A DNA stretch of 6,591 nucleotides from an uncultured Eubacteriaceae bacterium (GCA_937914785.1 CALGIV010000205.1:1-6591), one strand, 5' to 3'. Shown: positions 1 to 5,211, counted from the stretch's first letter. Program-made: numbers and translations. Notes: generated by a model from the sequence alone, not told the origin.

Positions 1-1
1 G

Positions 2-304
2 GGCGGCAGTATTGAAACCATCGACCGCATTACAACGCACGATAATCCATACTACATCAAGCACGGCGTCGTGCACTATTCCGTAGCCAATATGCCCGGG
101 GCGGTCTCGCGCACATCAACCTTCGCGCTCTCCGGCGTTACACTGCCCTATGTGCGCAGGATTGCGGAGCAAGGCGTTATTGAAGCAGTCAAGGCCGACG
201 AAGCGCTTTATCTCGGCGTCAACACGTACGACGGCTCTGTTACGTATAAGGCTGTCGCAGAAGGGCTCGAGATGCCTTATGTCGAGTTAGCTGATTTAAT
301 TTGA
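2..304 (+). CDS. ald: Alanine dehydrogenase, C-terminal 100 residues (5' end outside window)
   Basis: NAD-dependent L-alanine dehydrogenase interconverts alanine with pyruvate and ammonia in the cytoplasm. The reading frame enters at base 2 and is open to the TGA at 302-304, giving 100 residues. Seen directly: the segment GGSIETIDRITTHDNPYY, then the hallmark NMPGAVSRTSTFALS, then TLPYVRRIA and the closing TYKAVAEGLEMPY. All match the end of the second substrate-domain portion of the Ald/PNT family (about 370 residues in full). The nucleotide-binding domain and the catalytic Lys/His lie upstream of the window and cannot be checked. The gene ends 50 bases before a strong hairpin terminator and converges with the minus-strand gene at 437-796. 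Bases are balanced to GC-rich, unlike the AT-rich stretch that follows. Family assignment is secure; whether the whole gene is intact is unknown. Confidence 0.93.
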   Translation, partial: GGSIETIDRITTHDNPYYIKHGVVHYSVANMPGAVSRTSTFALSGVTLPYVRRIAEQGVIEAVKADEALYLGVNTYDGSVTYKAVAEGLEMPYVELADLI

Positions 305-329
305 CAAGTTGGCAAAATATACGTAAAAT
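301..329 (+). promoter_or_regulatory. Promoter-like sequence overlapping the ald stop codon
   Basis: TTGACA at 301-306 is a perfect -35 box. It is followed after exactly 17 bases by TAAAAT at 324-329, five of six matches to the -10 consensus. Transcription would start near 336 and run straight into the hairpin at 355-385, giving an RNA of only about 50 bases. No plus-strand gene lies within thousands of bases downstream. Either this is a chance match in AT-rich sequence or it drives a tiny RNA antisense to the 3' untranslated end of the opposite gene. Confidence 0.4.
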
Positions 330-354
330 GCACTTTTAAGTGACAAGAATTGAT

Positions 355-385
355 AAAAGCAGGCTAATAACTTAGCCTGCTTTTT
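355..385. terminator. Bidirectional rho-independent terminator between ald and the convergent membrane-protein gene
   Basis: A 13-bp perfect stem (355-367 pairing with 372-384) closes a 4-base loop, TAAC. The core arms are AGCAGGCTAA and TTAGCCTGCT. The outer pairs are A-runs on the left and T-runs on the right, so both strands end the hairpin with a U tract. It can terminate ald on + and the 437-796 gene on -. Confidence 0.92.
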
Positions 386-436
386 ACTGTTTTTAACAAA
401 CCAGAACATCTTTATTTAAATTTACTATAACAGCTG

Positions 437-796
437 TTATGACTTAATAAAAAGGCTGATATATACGCCCAACAAAACAAGACTGAAACAAATATAGTCG
501 TCATATGGAAAGAACCATTTTTGAGCCATCAGGAAAAAGAAGTATACGATAGCTGCAATTAAAATACCCGCCTGTATTGCAAAAGTCCCTTTTTTGATTA
601 TCTTTAACCTGGCAATTCTATAAAGCCAAAAACCATTGATCAAGTAAATCAACCACCGGCTATATACATACAGTGCACTGAGATAGATTTTACTTGGGTC
701 CATACGATAATAAAGAGAAAACAACTTAGGGGCAAAAATCATCAGATACAGACACAATGTATAAATACATAGTTTTACATAATCATTCTTTTTCAA
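437..796 (-). CDS. Small four-helix membrane protein of unknown function (TTG start)
   Basis: I do not recognise a family for this 119-residue protein. It is strongly hydrophobic, with four likely membrane helices at about residues 8-28, 39-62, 72-91 and 101-117. They are joined by short charged turns, the clearest being RIARLKIIKKG at 60-70. Aromatic residues (Tyr, Phe, Trp) are abundant, and no catalytic motif is visible. The start is TTG at 794-796, chosen because AAGGGGTGA at 805-813 is a good ribosome binding site 8 bases upstream and no in-frame ATG is better placed. The gene is clearly more AT-rich than ald, fic or the MATE gene and sits beside an AT-rich repeat-bearing stretch, which suggests acquired DNA. 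It ends at TAA 437-439 and shares the hairpin at 355-385 as terminator. It is probably a real gene; its function is open. Confidence 0.75.
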   Translation of the reverse strand: MKKNDYVKLCIYTLCLYLMIFAPKLFSLYYRMDPSKIYLSALYVYSRWLIYLINGFWLYRIARLKIIKKGTFAIQAGILIAAIVYFFFLMAQKWFFPYDDYICFSLVLLGVYISLFIKS

Positions 797-804
797 AATA
801 TTCT

Positions 805-813
805 CACCCCTTC
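805..813 (-). promoter_or_regulatory. Ribosome binding site that fixes a TTG start
   Basis: AAGGGGTGA on the minus strand, 8 bases before TTG (794-796). It supports the non-ATG start of the 119-residue membrane protein. A TATAAT lies just upstream at 824-829 but has no convincing -35 partner at 16-18 bases. Confidence 0.7.
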
Positions 814-939
814 GACATAATCAATTATATTAATCTGACTTACACTTATATCGTAAACATTTACATGTATTTGATCAAGTTATACTGCATATAGTGTTAA
901 TTTTTCTTTATTCGAAAATGCTTTTTACTTGCTTTTGTT

Positions 940-1003
940 TGGTTTTGAGGACAGGATTTTGGAGTCAAAATCATAATTGTTATGTTGTCAGTTTGATGTT
1001 TGA
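940..1003. repeat. Direct repeat, copy 1 of 2 (diverged, ~64 bp)
   Basis: This pairs with 1120-1182. The best-preserved 24 bases, 980-1003, differ from 1159-1182 at three positions, all G here and A in the other copy. On the left the copies share TGGTTT, then an ATTTTG block, then AAATCATA, with small indels: copy 1 carries about 7 extra bases inside its ATTTTG...AAAATC part, and copy 2 carries about 6 extra bases after AAATCATA. Copy 1 also contains a perfect 7-bp hairpin, GATTTTG/CAAAATC, at 955-972. Confidence 0.65.
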
Positions 1004-1032
1004 TTTATTTTGATTGTTTATTCTTTTGCTGT

Positions 1033-1065
1033 CTTCGCGCTTTTCTCCTGCTGGAAAAGCGAAAG
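1033..1065. repeat. Inverted repeat (hairpin) between the two direct repeats
   Basis: CGCTTTTC (1038-1045) pairs perfectly with GAAAAGCG (1054-1061) around an 8-base loop. It extends imperfectly through CTT (1033-1035) and AAAG (1062-1065). Neither strand has a U tract after the stem, so it is not a standard terminator. No gene is obviously served by it. Confidence 0.45.
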
Positions 1066-1119
1066 TATAAACATAGAAGAAAAAATAATCATCTATTTAT
1101 CTCTGGCATAGTAGTAGAG

Positions 1120-1182
1120 TGGTTTAAATGCAGAATTTTGAAATCATAGTAACAAATATTATATTATCAGTTTGATATTTGA
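1120..1182. repeat. Direct repeat, copy 2 of 2 (diverged, ~63 bp)
   Basis: Second copy of the segment at 940-1003, in the same orientation, starting 180 bases further on. The 24-base core at 1159-1182 matches copy 1 at 21 positions. The flanking parts align with indels. Similarity fades on both sides. Confidence 0.65.
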
Positions 1183-1212
1183 CTCTTCTTCATTCTATTA
1201 TTACATATAACA

Positions 1213-1232
1213 AAGCCGCCCTCCGGCGGCTT
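1213..1232 (-). terminator. Terminator hairpin downstream of fic
   Basis: AAGCCGCC (1213-1220) and GGCGGCTT (1225-1232) form an 8-bp GC-rich stem around CTCC. Read on the minus strand, the stem ends in CTTTGTTAT, a short imperfect U tract. It lies 25 bases past the fic stop codon. Confidence 0.7.
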
Positions 1233-1257
1233 ACTCAACACGTTATTTCAACTACCA

Positions 1258-1959
1258 TCAAACGACAGCAGCTTGCTCCGCATTTAACACTTGTCGGGCG
1301 ATAAAGTTCACAAAAGGCTTGTCATCACGACGTGCTTCTTCAAGCAGCGCATAATACTCCTTCTTTTCCGACGGAGCGATGATCGCCGGCGGATAACCAT
1401 CCTGCAACAGCACAAGGTTCATCAACAGGCGCGCAACTTTCCCGTTGCCAATATTAAACGGGCGGATAAAGGCAAAGCGCTTGTGCAGCTGTGCCGCAAG
1501 CTCAACGGGGTGATATTTTCCGCGTTCATCATTGACCCACTCCGTCAGGCGCATCAGTTCAATGCCGATACGCTGTGGCGTACAGGACGTATGCAATGAA
1601 CCGGGCGCCATCGCCTCATAAAGACGAAAACAGCCGGCCTGCGTCAAGTCGGCTTCCTGATAGAGAAGCTGATGGAAATTCAACGCCAAATCGGCAGACA
1701 GCCGGCGCGTCTCTGCCTGCAGGAACAAATAGTCGTATGCACTCAAATGCCCTTTCACTTCTAACATCTCTGTCATCGACTTGTCGGCCAACGCTTCAGC
1801 GCCATTCATCACCATCTCTACATCCGCCGCACTCAGGCTGCCGCCATCCAGCAGCGCGCTGTTATAGATATATTTCAGTTTAAAATCCTGCTGAAGTTTT
1901 GCTGCAGGATAACGCTTATGAAACTCTTTACGGTAAGCTTCTATCTTCTCTACGTTCAT
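1258..1959 (-). CDS. Fic-domain protein with degenerate catalytic motif (His to Arg)
   Basis: Fic proteins normally transfer AMP or a related group to target hydroxyls through the motif HPFx(D/E)GNGRxxR. This 233-residue protein has the whole fold signature: YIYNS near 30-34, HPVELAAQLHKRF at 150-162, then RPFNIGNGKVAR at 166-177 and LLMNLVLLQDGYPP. The catalytic His is Arg166 (CGC), the metal-binding Asp/Glu is Ile170 and the first Arg is Lys174. The phosphate-binding GNG and final Arg177 remain. The N-terminal helix that usually inhibits class II Fic enzymes, (S/T)xxxE(G/N), reads S34-ALL-D38-G39. Start ATG at 1957-1959 follows GGGAGG (1967-1972) by 7 bases. The frame is intact, so the protein is probably made but should not AMPylate in the usual way. 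It lies 66 bases after the MATE gene and has its own promoter and terminator. Fold secure; activity unknown. Confidence 0.88.
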   Translation of the reverse strand: MNVEKIEAYRKEFHKRYPAAKLQQDFKLKYIYNSALLDGGSLSAADVEMVMNGAEALADKSMTEMLEVKGHLSAYDYLFLQAETRRLSADLALNFHQLLYQEADLTQAGCFRLYEAMAPGSLHTSCTPQRIGIELMRLTEWVNDERGKYHPVELAAQLHKRFAFIRPFNIGNGKVARLLMNLVLLQDGYPPAIIAPSEKKEYYALLEEARRDDKPFVNFIARQVLNAEQAAVV

Positions 1960-1989
1960 TTACAGCCCTCCCAAAAACAAATTACCTTC

Positions 1990-2018
1990 ATTATAGCGAT
2001 TTTATCGACAGGATACAA
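1990..2018 (-). promoter_or_regulatory. Predicted sigma-A promoter of fic
   Basis: On the minus strand, TTGTAT (2013-2018) is followed after exactly 17 bases by a perfect TATAAT (1990-1995). The predicted start is near 1983, giving a leader of about 24 bases that includes the GGGAGG ribosome binding site. Together with the lack of a terminator behind the MATE gene, this suggests fic is transcribed both alone and by read-through. Confidence 0.7.
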
Positions 2019-2025
2019 GCCCTAC

Positions 2026-3429
2026 TTACAATGCTTTGCTCTCCAAAACCGGGTTTTCATCCGGCAGTTCCACCGATAACGCACGCATCACCTTTTTCAA
2101 TTCGCGTACAAACAGCACCACCGTCGCACACACAGCGAGAAAGTCTGCGATCGGCTCAGCCAAAAATACCGCAAACAACTGATTTTCAAAGAAGTGCGGC
2201 AACATGTAAATCAAGGGGACAAGCAAAATAATTTTACGCAATATAGCCAAAAACAGCGATGCTTTCGCATTGCCAATGGCAATCAACGTTCGCTGACAGG
2301 CCAGCTGAATGCCGAGTAAAAACCCGCAGGCCATATAAATACGCAGTGACCACATCGTAAACTCGATAAGCTGTGTATCCTGCGTGAAGATGCGTGCGAA
2401 AAGCCCCGGCACCGCCATCACTGCCAGCCAGAAGATCACCGAATAGATTAACGAAGCCTTTAACAGCGCCTGAAACGCCTCTTTCACACGCTGAGCATTT
2501 TTCGCTCCGTAATTGTAGCTGATAATCGGCTGCGCCCCTTGCGCAATTCCAGTCAGCGGCAGAATAGAAAACTGCATCACACTCGTCAAAATCGTCATCG
2601 AGCCAACTGCCAGATCGCCGCCGTAACGCAACAGCGAAGAATTAAAACACACCGCAATCAGACTCTCCGTCGACTGCATAATAAACGGCGCCATCCCCAA
2701 CGCCAGACAAGGCAAAATAATTTTAGCTTTCAGACGCAAATTTTCCTTACGAATGCGCAGCACTGTCTTTGGTCCGGACAAAAACCGTACGACCCAGATG
2801 GCCGAAATCCCCTGTGAAATTATCGTCGCCAACGCAGCACCCGACACGCCCATCTTCAAGCCAAAAATAAAGATCGGATCCAAAATAATATTCGATACCG
2901 CGCCGATCAGCACCGTATACATACTGATTTTTGCAAATCCCTGCGCCGTAATAAAGGCATTCAGCCCCAACGACAGCTGCACAAAGATCGTGCCGATTGC
3001 GTAGATGCGCATATAACCCATCGCGTGGACAATCGTATTCGCGCTGGCGCCAAAGCGCAGCAGAAACCATTCGCCAAACAATAAAAAAGCCGCCGTAAGA
3101 AAGACCGAGATCAGCACCAGCAAACTCGTGCAGTTGCCAAGAATGCGCTCCGCTTCATCGCTTTTGCCTTCCCCCATTTTAATGGAGGCCCGCGGAGAGC
3201 CGCCCATGCTGACCAGAGCCGTAGACGCCGAGATGAGCAGAATCAGCGGCATACAAACGCCGATCCCCGTCAGTGCATCCCGGCCAATATCGGGTATATG
3301 CCCAATATACATACGATCAACCATATTGTAAAGCACATTGACGATCTGTGCTGTGACCGCCGGCAATGCCAGATTAAACAACACTTTGCTGATCTTCCCC
3401 GTAGCCAACTGCTTTTCATTTTTATGCAT
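2026..3429 (-). CDS. MATE-family multidrug efflux pump, MepA-like
   Basis: A 467-residue inner-membrane transporter of the multidrug and toxic compound extrusion family, which exports cationic drugs and dyes using a sodium or proton gradient. Length and twelve hydrophobic segments fit the family. Seen: the first helix region LPAVTAQIVNVLYNMVDRMY (22-41), the N-half block SNIILDPIFIFGLKMGVSGA (179-198), and the C-half signature GIAQGAQPIISYNYGAKN (294-311). The frame is open 31 codons upstream of the chosen start, but ATG 3427-3429 follows AGAGGTGG (3437-3444) by 7 bases, and the longer N-terminus is Arg-rich, atypical and overlaps marR, so I reject it. Only 14 bases separate it from the marR stop, and the ribosome binding site touches that stop codon, so the two are co-transcribed. 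The arrangement matches MarR-controlled mepR-mepA of Staphylococcus. Substrates cannot be read from sequence. Confidence 0.92.
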   Translation of the reverse strand: MHKNEKQLATGKISKVLFNLALPAVTAQIVNVLYNMVDRMYIGHIPDIGRDALTGIGVCMPLILLISASTALVSMGGSPRASIKMGEGKSDEAERILGNCTSLLVLISVFLTAAFLLFGEWFLLRFGASANTIVHAMGYMRIYAIGTIFVQLSLGLNAFITAQGFAKISMYTVLIGAVSNIILDPIFIFGLKMGVSGAALATIISQGISAIWVVRFLSGPKTVLRIRKENLRLKAKIILPCLALGMAPFIMQSTESLIAVCFNSSLLRYGGDLAVGSMTILTSVMQFSILPLTGIAQGAQPIISYNYGAKNAQRVKEAFQALLKASLIYSVIFWLAVMAVPGLFARIFTQDTQLIEFTMWSLRIYMACGFLLGIQLACQRTLIAIGNAKASLFLAILRKIILLVPLIYMLPHFFENQLFAVFLAEPIADFLAVCATVVLFVRELKKVMRALSVELPDENPVLESKAL

Positions 3430-3443
3430 CCTATTGCCACCTC

Positions 3444-3878
3444 TTATAAATGCCTTTCCACATTGTCTATCAGCTTTTCGATCAGGAGCAAAAACTGCTC
3501 TCCTTCTTCTCGCGTAAAGCACTCACCGACCATCTTAAAAAAGTCCTCCTGAACCGCTTTAAGCTCTTTTGCAATCATCCGAGCCTCATCGGTTAAGATC
3601 AGATGCATGATGCGCCGGTCCACCTCGTCCTGACGTACATTTAAATACCCTCTTTGCCCCAGCGAATCGATCGACTTGCTCACCAAAGACTTTGAAATAG
3701 AACGGTGGCGAACGATGTCGCTTGCCGTATCATAACCTTCGTTGTTGTATAAAAACAACAGCACGTCTTTCTCATTCGGCGTCAAATCAAAGCGTTCAAG
3801 GACTTCAGCAAAAACGCGCTCATACAACTTAGCCGTCTTCCACGAAGCCGCAATATACATCTTCCAAAATTGATTCAT
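3444..3878 (-). CDS. MarR-family transcriptional regulator of the adjacent MATE pump
   Basis: A 144-residue winged-helix dimeric repressor, normal length for MarR. Seen: the helix-turn-helix region TASDIVRHRSISKSLVSKSI (51-70), the following helix end SLGQRGYL, and the wing with the family pattern DEVDRRIMHLILT (84-96), where Asp87 and Arg88-Arg89 are the conserved salt-bridge and DNA-contact residues. A dimerising C-terminal helix follows (104-144). I chose ATG 3876-3878 over a TTG two codons earlier: AGGA on the minus strand is 10 bases from the ATG but only 4 from the TTG. The gene is first of a two-gene unit with the MATE pump. A perfect inverted repeat at 3896-3913 lies over its own promoter, as expected for an autorepressor that responds to pump substrates. 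The ligand is inferred by analogy with MepR; the family call is sure. Confidence 0.9.
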   Translation of the reverse strand: MNQFWKMYIAASWKTAKLYERVFAEVLERFDLTPNEKDVLLFLYNNEGYDTASDIVRHRSISKSLVSKSIDSLGQRGYLNVRQDEVDRRIMHLILTDEARMIAKELKAVQEDFFKMVGECFTREEGEQFLLLIEKLIDNVERHL

Positions 3879-3895
3879 TGACAATACATCCTATT

Positions 3896-3913
3896 TAGTT
3901 CAATTGTGAACTA
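3896..3913. promoter_or_regulatory. Probable MarR operator (perfect inverted repeat)
   Basis: TAGTTCAATTGTGAACTA: 7-bp arms TAGTTCA/TGAACTA around ATTG. It begins 18 bases upstream of the marR ATG, touches the -10 box, and covers the predicted start site. Binding here would block RNA polymerase, giving autoregulation of marR and the pump. Confidence 0.8.
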
Positions 3914-3940
3914 TTATATCATACTCCATTTATTTTGCAA
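3913..3940 (-). promoter_or_regulatory. Predicted promoter of the marR-MATE operon
   Basis: A perfect TATAAT at 3913-3918 on the minus strand, with TTGCAA (3935-3940) 16 bases upstream as -35. The start site is expected near 3906, inside the inverted repeat at 3896-3913. Confidence 0.72.
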
Positions 3941-3959
3941 GCTGAAAATTAACAGCATT

Positions 3960-3992
3960 AAAAAACCCTCCGGCCTTAATCCGCAGGGTTTT
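3960..3992 (-). terminator. Terminator of the flavodoxin-ferredoxin gene
   Basis: On the minus strand AAAACCCT pairs with AGGGTTTT, with inner pairs CGG/CCG around one G-G mismatch, followed by a run of six T. It lies 22 bases past the stop codon at 4015-4017 and separates this gene from the marR promoter. Confidence 0.85.
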
Positions 3993-4014
3993 ATCTATAA
4001 ACCAATACTATATT

Positions 4015-4803
4015 TTAAATAAAAAGCTCCGGTGCATTATGCTGTAAAAGCAATTCTTCCAGACGATGAACGCTTGCCAAGAATTGTTCATTTGTAAACA
4101 CGATGGCCGTATGCGGGCAACTTTTAGTACACGCGCAACATCGGATGCATTTTGTATTGTCAATTACACCAATTTGCTCAATCGCACCCGTAGGACACTG
4201 CGCAACGCAAAGACCGCATTTATTACAGTTATCCTGAAATTGCGGACCGAAAGGCTCTTTCTTGCCGGCGTTCGCAGGATGCGTCCGATAAGGCCGTTTG
4301 CCGGCAATCACGCCGACCGGCAATACCGGCTCTTGCCCTGCCCGCAACTTACCGATTACGGCGGCCCCAAACGCTTCTGCCTGCTTTAAATCTTCTGCAT
4401 CCGGCCTTCCGGCAGCAATCTTAGGGCTGAAGGAATGCTCGCCGATAAACGCAGCGCCTGCAACAGGTAAAAATCCCCTGCCGCGCAGAATATCCTCCGC
4501 CTCGACCAGATAATCGTCATAATGACGATTTCCATACACGCCAACCACCACACAAAAGGTATTCTGTGCGACCAATGTATTCAGAATCGGATACAGGACA
4601 TTAAGCACTCTGCCAAAATAGACCGGCGTACCAATTATTACCAAATCACGCTCTGTAAAGGCAGGAATTTTCGGCAAACTGCTCAGATGCGTAAGGTCGT
4701 AGACTTCTTGCGGCATCCCAGTTCCCTTCGCAATCGAAAGCACCACATTTTTTGTCGTGCCGGTTGCACTGAAATAAACCACACTTACCTTCTCAATATT
4801 CAT
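4015..4803 (-). CDS. EFR1-type protein: flavodoxin domain fused to two [4Fe-4S] clusters
   Basis: A 262-residue soluble electron-transfer protein. Residues 6-150 form a flavodoxin-like fold with an FMN phosphate loop, SATGTTKN (12-19), and the second strand-loop IIGTPVYFGRV (56-66). The C-terminal part is a bacterial-type ferredoxin with two CxxCxxCxxxCP sets: Cys193, 196, 199, 203 and Cys219, 222, 225, 229, both followed by Pro. One extra Cys223 sits inside the second set. This architecture is the EFR1 ferrodoxin family of anaerobes, whose physiological partners are mostly unknown. Start ATG 4801-4803 is preceded by AGGAGG (4811-4816) at 7 bases; a TTG directly before it is ignored. The gene is transcribed alone, with a hairpin terminator after it and a perfect palindrome 104 bases upstream that may be its operator. 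Family sure, electron donor and acceptor not deducible. Confidence 0.9.
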   Translation of the reverse strand: MNIEKVSVVYFSATGTTKNVVLSIAKGTGMPQEVYDLTHLSSLPKIPAFTERDLVIIGTPVYFGRVLNVLYPILNTLVAQNTFCVVVGVYGNRHYDDYLVEAEDILRGRGFLPVAGAAFIGEHSFSPKIAAGRPDAEDLKQAEAFGAAVIGKLRAGQEPVLPVGVIAGKRPYRTHPANAGKKEPFGPQFQDNCNKCGLCVAQCPTGAIEQIGVIDNTKCIRCCACTKSCPHTAIVFTNEQFLASVHRLEELLLQHNAPELFI

Positions 4804-4825
4804 CAAAAGACCTCCTGTTTAATTT

Positions 4826-4853
4826 ATTTTAATCCAATATACTATTCGGTAAA
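4826..4853 (-). promoter_or_regulatory. Candidate promoter of the flavodoxin-ferredoxin gene
   Basis: TTTACC (4848-4853) and TAAAAT (4826-4831) on the minus strand, spaced 16 bases. This would leave only a few bases between the start site and the AGGAGG. The match is moderate. A rival -10 (TATAAG, 4897-4902) next to the palindrome would give a longer leader. Confidence 0.4.
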
Positions 4854-4906
4854 GACATGATATCATTATCCCTATATGCCAACAAGTACGCACTTTCTTA
4901 TACCCT

Positions 4907-4926
4907 AACTTACCAATTGGTAAGTT
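4907..4926. promoter_or_regulatory. Perfect 20-bp palindrome, probable operator
   Basis: AACTTACCAATTGGTAAGTT is identical to its own reverse complement over all 20 bases. It is not a terminator: there is no loop and no U tract. This size and symmetry are typical of sites for dimeric repressors such as TetR- or HxlR-type regulators. No such regulator is encoded in the window, so the partner would be elsewhere. It lies 104 bases upstream of the flavodoxin-ferredoxin start codon and 285 bases from the plus-strand gene, so the former is the likelier target. Confidence 0.65.
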
Positions 4927-4987
4927 GCTGATCCAAACCAAAAGCAATCTAACGATATTTCAAACTCAAAAGAACGCAAACAAGAAA

Positions 4988-5104
4988 CTATTTACGACCC
5001 ATCTTTTCTGCATCTACCCCAAAACCACAGTTTGTGAAAAGAAATGCTGATGAATAACTCAGAGGCGCCAAAATATACCGGGTAATCTTTTTTGCTGTAC
5101 TCAT
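4988..5104 (-). CDS. Possible 38-residue protein, unrecognised
   Basis: ATG at 5102-5104 opens a 38-residue frame ending at TAG 4988-4990. It has a basic N-terminus (STAKKITR), a hydrophobic middle with a cysteine (YILAPLSYSSAFLFTNCGFG), and a charged end (DAEKMGRK), which resembles a short membrane-anchored or secreted peptide. Against it: no ribosome binding site precedes the ATG, and an in-frame extension to another ATG at 5141-5143 is equally unsupported. It could be a real small gene, or a remnant of one. A longer overlapping minus-strand frame (4992-5330) runs antisense into the gene at 5212 and looks less protein-like. Confidence 0.3.
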   Translation of the reverse strand: MSTAKKITRYILAPLSYSSAFLFTNCGFGVDAEKMGRK

Positions 5105-5155
5105 TTGTTTGCACTGCACAATTAAAAAGCTTGCCTGTTCCATAAAATAAATTTA

Positions 5156-5164
5156 TGATATAAT
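5156..5164 (+). promoter_or_regulatory. Extended -10 promoter of the plus-strand membrane protein gene
   Basis: TGATATAAT: a perfect TATAAT (5159-5164) with an upstream TG one base away, the extended -10 form that tolerates a poor -35. The start site would be near 5171, about 40 bases before the ATG at 5212. Confidence 0.6.
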
Positions 5165-5211
5165 AATATCTGTACATCAAGTCTGAAAAGACGCGCATAA
5201 GGAAATTTGAT

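Larger units (their letters stand above)
797..1257. other. AT-rich gene-poor stretch between the membrane-protein gene and fic
   Basis: No convincing coding sequence is visible on either strand. The longest ATG-started frames I could find by eye are 31 residues (918-1013, +) and 25 residues (897-974, -), both without a ribosome binding site. The stretch holds the ribosome binding site of the 119-residue protein, two copies of a diverged direct repeat, one hairpin between them, and the fic terminator at its right end. The very AT-rich composition contrasts with the flanking genes. Confidence 0.7.
4804..5211. other. Divergent intergenic region between the flavodoxin-ferredoxin gene and the plus-strand membrane protein gene
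   Basis: This 408-base stretch holds the ribosome binding site and candidate promoter of the minus-strand gene (4811-4853), a perfect 20-bp palindrome (4907-4926), a possible 38-residue minus-strand ORF (4988-5104), and the extended -10 promoter of the plus-strand gene (5156-5164). I see no terminator, tRNA or riboswitch-like structure in it. Confidence 0.7.

Noticed and set aside
955..972. tRNA anticodon-arm look-alike, GATTTTG/CAAAATC
   Set aside because: Stem of 7 with a 4-base loop is wrong for an anticodon arm, and no acceptor or T arm surrounds it.
897..974. Minus-strand 25-residue frame over repeat copy 1
   Set aside because: No ribosome binding site and disrupted in the other copy.
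918..1013. Plus-strand 31-residue frame over repeat copy 1
   Set aside because: No ribosome binding site, and the same frame is not preserved in repeat copy 2.
940..1182. CRISPR-like repeats
   Set aside because: Only two copies, diverged with indels, about 115 bases between them, and no cas genes.
1291..2231. Plus-strand frames of about 100 residues opposite fic and the MATE 3' end
   Set aside because: Antisense shadows of real genes, low-complexity translations, no ribosome binding sites.
2747..3070. Minus-strand 107-residue frame inside the MATE gene
   Set aside because: Out-of-frame shadow of the transporter coding sequence, with no motif of its own.
3430..3522. 31-codon N-terminal extension of the MATE pump
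   Set aside because: It overlaps marR, is Arg-rich before the first helix, and the ATG at 3427-3429 has a well-spaced AGAGGTGG.
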